Made by a program: the position numbers and the translations under genes. The notes beneath the pieces were generated by a model that was not told the DNA's origin, made no database searches, and saw nothing but the letters and a program-made list of their open reading frames with translations. From Hofstenia miamia (lineage: Eukaryota > Xenacoelomorpha > Acoela > Hofsteniidae), in assembly GCA_900660155.1 (NCBI GenBank), contig CABFPE010000533.1, positions 343,099-407,098 on the forward strand: a stretch of 64,000 bases of DNA, given 5' to 3'. Below are positions 58,037 through 64,000 of the stretch, piece after piece (within the stretch, counting starts at the first letter, position 1; the number at the start of each line of letters is the position of its first letter).

Positions 58037-61000
58037 AATAACCCCAAATTTACACTCTTTTAAGGGTACACAATTTTTAGTTTTTCCAATACAATTTATA
58101 ATCTTCTGTATATACATGAGAAAGAGATAGAAATCGGAGCTGCCGTGATAATGGTAATAAACCTTGAAATTGGTTGGTTTCCATTAAATAATGTTATCGA
58201 CGGAATTTGTGAGCCGCTTTATTACACCAAGCTTTCATAATTCATATGCTCAACAAAGAGCCTAAAAAAAAATAGAAAAATTGATATCCATCGATTTATA
58301 TCGCAATGGTAGGTATATTAGACCATCATAATGTGAATTAAGTTCAAATGGAATTGGGTGCAAAAATACATTATCCGAGGCAAGCGTTTTGAACAAAAAG
58401 TATTATGTTACGAACCCAAAAATATGTATTGGAAATATCCCATTAATTTACTGTGGACCCTAAAACTACACCTGATTAGAGGTGGGGGACCTTTGTAACG
58501 ACAAATATTGCAAAATAAATACATAGATTTCAACACATTAAACTAGAATTATATATTGAGAAATCTAATCGTCCAAATTTTGAGGTTGCTTTCAAAGGAA
58601 ACGAACTACTATAGCTGTATTTCTAATGAAGCGCAGTAAATATTTCAGCTTCAGATTAATATTAATGAGAAAATTTGTTTTCGAATTATGAATTCACATT
58701 GCTCTGCGTTATGCTAATCAGCCAATGGGAGTAGAGGACATTCCATTATGGTTGGAAAGACAATGAGATAAAATATGATATGGCAGGCTTTGGAGACTAA
58801 TTCTAGTAGCATATCATCTAATTACTGATTTAAACAGCATTAAAGGCAGCATACTTTATTGTACTCTGTGGCAAAGTAAAGAGGCCTGGCACCTCCTTCT
58901 AGGGTATTGTGGAAGCATTCAGTTGATGGCATTAATCATCCTAGTCCCATGGGACCGAGACCTGGGTCTATATATTTCAGTGTGAATGGAACAATAAATT
59001 AAGAAACTATGACCACGGATCCCATAACATTACTTATAATTGCTACCAATTTCGGCCAAACCCGTAAAATTCATGGAAAACGTATGCGACCGAAACGGGA
59101 CAAACAACATTCCGGTTTTATAGGAAACCGTATCAAATAGGGATTCGTGGGACCAGAATTTATTGGTCACAGTTCGCTAAATCAGATTAAATTTGGACCC
59201 AGTGCCATTCTATTTGGTTCTATTTTAACCATTTAACAAAAATTATTCATAATATTTTAAATCCCATCCCATAGACACTACATGGTCCCGCATAATCTTA
59301 GTATGATGAAATGTGTATTATATGTAGACATTGAAAATGCAAAAGTTGGAAGCTATTAAGCATGTTCCTAATGAATATAGTTTAAAAAGACGAAAGTAGT
59401 TGACATAGTTTTCGCTAATGTATTATAAAAGCTTAGAGCACCGACAATGCCGATAAAAAAATTAGATGAGAACTTTCCAACGGAGCGGCTTCTTGAAATA
59501 CGCAAATGGATTAAAGAACATGGATAGCTTTCTCCAGGGAGTATGGTTAATGGTGGATTTTTGAGAAATTCACGCCATGTACTATTACAAAACGTTGTCA
59601 TTAACAAAAATTTACGAAATCAAAGTCAAGCGAATTAGTCAAAGAAATCAATAATGAGAAGCGGTGTAAACCAATTTGCTGCACCAGGTTGCACTTAAAT
59701 TAAACGTAAAAGGCAGTGTAGTATCTTCATCAACTATTTCCTTGCGAAAAAACTGTAAAAAATTAAATTCTACATTTGCTATAAAGCCATTTATAAATTT
59801 ACGGTCTCCATTCAAGGCCAGAATATAATCAATCAAAGGGCATTTATTAAATGCGTTTGAATGTTGTTTGGAGGCGCTGTTAAGCAGAAGGTTCATTGCT
59901 TGCGTGAGTCACAAGATAAGTTCTTTAAATCAAATCACTGTCTCAAGAATTAATCATTGATTAGATCCCATTCCTATAGTAAAGGAAACCGAATCTATTT
60001 ACAAAATTTTATATGTTAAATTATTCATAAAACGCTGTTCTGTTCCAAAGAAATCACAGATTGTAGAAGTGTGCAATTTCCTAAAGAATAAAATTTAAGA
60101 TGAGAGCATTATTTTGGATGATCTTGTCTGTCGCAAATGTTCACAATTTGAAAAATAAACAGAAATTATTAGAATTTCAATTCGTGCTAAATATATATGT
60201 TGAAGAATTTACCCGATCCACGTATGCTTCGAAGATTGTATTCAGGGTCAATTGATACGGATACATTTGCTAAACTGCGATTCTCTTCTCCTAACACTAA
60301 TACGAAATGTATTTACAAGGTTAAGCAGAGCATTCAAAATGTGGTATTGATAGCGACATGGAGTAATATGAAGTTTTAGTTGATAGAGATCTTTATGGTT
60401 AAAGGAGTTGGATGCATAACTTATATTGAACAAGTTCAAAGTCACTTCAATTAACAACGGGAATCACTTCTACACAATGCGGTGAAGGAGTTCAATTTGT
60501 GTGTAACAACAATGTGGAGCATCCTCCTTAAGTTGTTACATTACAAAGCCTATAAAGCCAACTGCGTTATATTGTTTAACTGAGTGAAGCCTAACTACAC
60601 AGAGACTTATTGTGGGTTGTAGATTTTTCGATGGCACCTTTCTGTTTTTAAATTGGTTTAATTAGTAAAATCTTAAACCCATTCACAATAAAACTGATGC
60701 CTACCTCACTTGTCAAAGAACATTGGCATACCAATCATAGGCTACAAGAAGAGGCTAGTGGTTCATGCAGGATGGAGCTCATTGACATTCACCAGAACAT
60801 TGCATGAATTTAATCAAAGACAAACTTTGAGGACGAGTTATTAGTGGCAATGTTAAACACTTCGGGCCTGCCTATTCCAAAGACCTGAGAAAACTGCTCT
60901 CAAAACAGCCTTGCATATGCCAAGAAGAGCAGTTGTTAACTTGCTATACCATATGTTTTGATGCAATTTGCTACATTATGATTTTGGGATCGTAAAAGAC

Positions 61001-61480
61001 AATAATCATTCTAAAACACCATGAACAAAATTTTTTGTTTGGAATTTATCTTATCTACATCGTATTTATTGACTGTTAGAGGATGGTGTGAAATTAACTC
61101 TTTTGCTTCAGTCTTTCTCTTTGCCGCCACTACCAATTATTTACATAATAGTTTAATTCATCGAATTCCACAAGATTGAGATGCCAACTCAAAAAAGAAT
61201 CTTTACCAGGCAACTCTTGCATTGCAATTTTAAAATATAAACTTTTAACTTAATGCATATATTTATCAGTAATTTATTATAATTACCGTTTTTAAGATTA
61301 CAAACAGGGTACGCTCAATGGCTTTACCCTACATTATAGGATATTTGTTTTAGAAAACACATTAGTGAGAATGTTTGTTTGAAAAACAATATAATGTAAT
61401 AGGTACTTTACAATTGGTAATACAATAAAAAAATCGCTAGCCATTTGAATTTAATAACGATGAACTACAAATTAGCGCAC
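58037..61480. other. PDE11A-like: Large intron, no recognised genes
   Basis: AT-rich. At 58890-59290 there are several blocks with CCCATGGGACCG, GGATCCCATAAC, ACCCAGTGCCATTC and CATGGTCCCGCATAA, echoing 51840-52015 (GGTCCCAGTGCCATG, AAGTCCCATGGTC, GGTCCCGCAGAAC). They are probably copies of one decayed repeat. Minus frames at 59368-59607 and 59648-59896 are unrecognised. Confidence 0.45.
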
Positions 61481-61630
61481 CTGATATGCATCGGGTGTAT
61501 TGATCATTTCTCCGGTTTTGGCCACCACTCCAACGATCCCTTCACCGAATTGAACCTCTTTTAAAAGGTCGCAGACCTTGGCGTCGGTACAACTTAGAGA
61601 TAACGCGTTAACGTCGAAAACTGTATTTCT
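61481..61630 (-). CDS. PDE11A-like: PDE11-like exon: GAF-A, first half
   Basis: 50 codons, phase 0 both ends, acceptor TTATTTAG, donor CAG|GTGCGC. Encodes NTVFDVNALSL, CDLLKEVQFGEGIVGVVAKT and GEMINTPDAYQ, matching PDE5 RLFDVAEG...[27 protein letters not shown]. It joins directly to DPRF of the next exon, as in all family members. Confidence 0.93.
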
Positions 61631-62977
61631 CTAAATAAAACAAAACTCAAATAAATTCTAGAAGGGCAAGTACTAAACCTTAAGTGTTAAACTTTTAAAA
61701 TTGTTTTTAGAGAAATATTTTTACATAAACGACATATTTTAACAGTCAGAAATACAGGTGTCCGTATATTATAAAAAACCATCAATTAATTATCATTAAG
61801 TAAACATACGAGAGGAGCAAGGAAAGTGGATACGGCAAATGACATGGTTGGAATTTAATTTATTAAAATAACGTAGATAAAGTTGATTTGTAGACATAAC
61901 ACGATTATCTATACACACAACAAAAATAAAGACTTATATTCAAAGTCGGTTAATTATTACAAAATGTAGAGGCATACAATACACTCTTATGTTATGTTAA
62001 AGAGGAGAGCACATGATTGTTCAAACATTATTATATCTCCAGTCAATTGTGTATCTAAAAATGATTGTCAAGAGGCTTATTCTAGTCGTTATAGGTTCTA
62101 CAACTATGATATTTCTAAGTGCAGAAAAATGATGGCACAGTATTTTCTTTACAACTGTCACTCAATTCATAAATGTAGCGTACAATGAACTGTTGTAGGC
62201 TTCTTTCTAGAATTCTCTAAAAAATGTATCTATTCACTGATCACATGCAACCTCACGGTTGTCCGGAAATAAACTAATTATAATTCACTATTTTTCACAT
62301 AAATATAATTTTTATTAATTTATTTCAAGATTTATATCAATAACTTTGAAAATCTGCCGGTGCCCTGATTTCAGATTTTCCCAGATATATTATGAAAAAA
62401 AACTATAACTTAATTATTACAATATTTAATGCTTTTATGCCACTGCATATGCACATCTATAAGGTAAACTGGCTTATCTTAGAATAAGTGATTTCTCAGA
62501 ATAACATAATTCGTTTTTGACAAATGTATTCTGCCATAATCGTAAGCTAAAATTGGTTGAGATAGGCTAAATCACTTAAGGGGAAAGCAAGATTTACATA
62601 TTGGAATTCTGTTCATGAATTCTTTCAAGAAAAATTGAGAGAAGCCAGTTTACCTTACATGGGCAGTGTACATGAATACAATTCTTGGAAGATATTATTG
62701 AGACAGGTCAACTTTTTGATAAAAAGCCTTACTTTCTGAATCTACATTTTGTAAACAGAAGAGAGTCACTAAACCACATTAACTTTAACAAATTTTATAA
62801 TCTTCTTTTAATGCTTACAAACATTTAAATCGAATACAGTACTTAGAAGAAAATGTTGTACAAGCAATTACTGGAGTGTTAAGACATCTTTGCGAGGGAA
62901 ATATGAATGAAAAAAAAACGTATGGCATTTGCTCAAACCAAAATTATCAAAATATATTTATATTTGAAACCAATTAC

Positions 62978-63065
62978 CTTTAAATTTGCAACATGCGTTT
63001 GCATTACTTTGAAAAATTTATTAGTGTCAATATTGATAGGTTTATTTTCCACCATATAGCGTGGA
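62978..63065 (-). CDS. PDE11A-like: Candidate PDE11-like exon: helix before GAF-A
   Basis: One base plus 29 codons, acceptor TTTTACAG, donor AAG|GTAATT. Encodes RYMVENKPINIDTNKFFKVM and QTHVANLK. This fits the helix preceding GAF-A (PDE5: DVTALCHKIFLHIHGL). It could splice to 61481-61630 in phase, but the expected ADRCSLFLVD-like strand is missing between them, so an exon is either undetected or absent. Confidence 0.5.
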
Positions 63066-64000
63066 CTGTAAAACATAAGATTACATGAGTGGACGTCCAT
63101 AAAATCGTTTAAGAAGATACTGAGTTAAAAAAATTCATACACAAAATGTTCGTACAAGTCTGCTATTCGTAGCTGGGCTACTAAACTTAAATGCGATGCG
63201 TTTTGCTGGAGAAGCAAAAGAAAAATCTTTGCAGAACACGCACATGCAGAGCGCCAGCACACATTTTTGGGTCAAACAAACAAAAACGAAATCCCAAACA
63301 AGATTTCCACGTTGTGGTCTGTCAATCTTAAGGCCAGAAGTCTTTTGAAAAGACCGCCAAGTTGTAAGCAAAGTGCGGATAGGCGATGAAAGATTTCTAT
63401 TTGTCTGTGCAGATAATTCAAACCATATGCATTGAAGAAGTTCTGAAACAACCAATGCATCTCATTCAGGGCTTTTTGTTCGAAAGCAGCACAAATATTA
63501 CAGGCTTGCCGTTGCGTTGAATCGAATTTTAAATTTGCTGTGTGCACATGCACAAAAAAAACATTTGTGAGAATGCAGCGTTAAAAATTAACTTTTATAC
63601 AAACAAATCGATCCATATGTTATGTTTTATATTTTCAAATTAAATAATAAACCTCATGTTAAAAATGGAACTAACTCCTATTAGCTAGGTTATTAATAAA
63701 TAAAAACAGTGGGTTTATATCATTGGACAAATTCGTATGTATGACATTGAGACTTGCTATTGAAATCTTAAAGAATTTAGTGGATAGGTCTCATTTTCTG
63801 TCAATCCTTTGGGCCTGGGTTGTACCTGAAAATTCAACTTACATCTTTGAGTTTTAGCAAACATAGGGTTGATGAAGAGGATAATATTTGATTTCGAGCT
63901 TTGCTGATTGCTTTCATTCAATTGTGCCTGAAAAAATGTTCGTACATATTTCAATTTTACATTTGTTGTAAATTATAGTTTTTTAAATGAGACTGGTGTG
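63066..64000. other. Upstream intron or flank, undetermined
   Basis: The 5' part of the phosphodiesterase should continue here or beyond the window. Minus frames at 63135-63455 and 63272-63553 (106 and 93 codons) overlap each other in different frames and match nothing known. The region 63843-63927 has acceptor- and donor-like edges but the wrong phase. Confidence 0.35.

Larger units (their letters stand above)
39457..63065 (-). other. PDE11A-like: Phosphodiesterase gene, PDE11-like (whole locus seen)
   Basis: At least 12 strong exons (plus one weaker) spread over 23.6 kb on the minus strand encode, in order, GAF-A, GAF-B and an HD-type cyclic-nucleotide phosphodiesterase domain. Almost every exon has a T-rich acceptor ending TTTAG and a GT donor, and phases agree at every junction from 61630 down to 39457. 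Introns range from about 55 bases (39541-39594) to several kb. The family hydrolyses cAMP and/or cGMP in the cytosol and is controlled by ligand binding to the GAF domains. Resemblance to PDE11 (SYH, LYGTSTLEHHH, DRER.DYNLEP-like segments) is stronger than to PDE5/6. The first exons, one GAF-A exon and the last coding exon were not found. Confidence 0.9.

Noticed and set aside
63135-63553. 106- and 93-codon minus frames as GAF-A or N-terminal exons
   Set aside because: The two overlap in different frames, neither resembles PDE N-termini, and splice borders in phase with 62978-63065 were not found.
63843-63927. Possible upstream phosphodiesterase exon (AQLNESNQQSSKSN...)
   Set aside because: It has TTTTTTCAG and GTAAGT edges, but its only open frame leaves phase 1 while the next candidate exon needs phase 2, and the sequence matches no PDE segment.
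1-64000. tRNA, rRNA, CRISPR arrays or a multi-gene defence-like system
   Set aside because: No cloverleaf, ribosomal or spacer-repeat pattern was recognised, and gene content and splice signals are those of an animal genome.

Overview
The window is AT-rich nuclear DNA from an invertebrate metazoan. It has long introns with T-rich acceptors ending in TTTAG, a PDE5/6/11-family phosphodiesterase, a TRIM-type protein, and many animal-type transposons (hAT, mariner/IS630, piggyBac, a LINE with a restriction-like endonuclease tail, and LTR retroelement fossils). No bacterial operons, rRNA, tRNA or CRISPR were seen. I cannot name the phylum from sequence alone.

Layout. 1-11 kb: non-coding DNA with three hAT-type non-autonomous elements (one nested in another), two mariner-like transposase remnants and a solo LTR. 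11.5-13.3 kb: an intronless TRIM-like gene (B-boxes, coiled coil, propeller-like tail) whose RING-like start lies in another reading frame. 14.7-18.5 kb: a large hAT transposon with target-site duplication, broken by a 938-base N gap. 19-32 kb: a graveyard holding an integrase-bearing fossil, an unclassified transposon whose first part is present twice across a single N (almost certainly an assembly artefact), a mariner-type foldback element in an AT microsatellite, and a gag-protease LTR fossil. 33-38.7 kb: a piggyBac remnant, a LINE 3' fragment split by a hAT-type element, and another hAT-type element. 39.4-63.1 kb, minus strand: at least 12 well-supported exons (plus one weaker) of a PDE11-like cyclic-nucleotide phosphodiesterase with two GAF domains and a complete-looking metal-binding catalytic core. 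Its introns carry a second piggyBac remnant, a hAT-type element, a piggyBac-type MITE and an unclassified DNA transposon inserted into an older repeat.

The only confident host genes are the phosphodiesterase and the TRIM-like gene, and nothing links them functionally. I found no convincing new multi-gene system. The most interesting item is the 1.87-kb element at 52875-54744: sharp terminal inverted repeats, a 6-bp target duplication, a nearly open minus-strand frame with a recurring domain, and an internal repeated motif. Next is the series of hAT-type elements with visible 8-bp target duplications but unrelated internal sequences.
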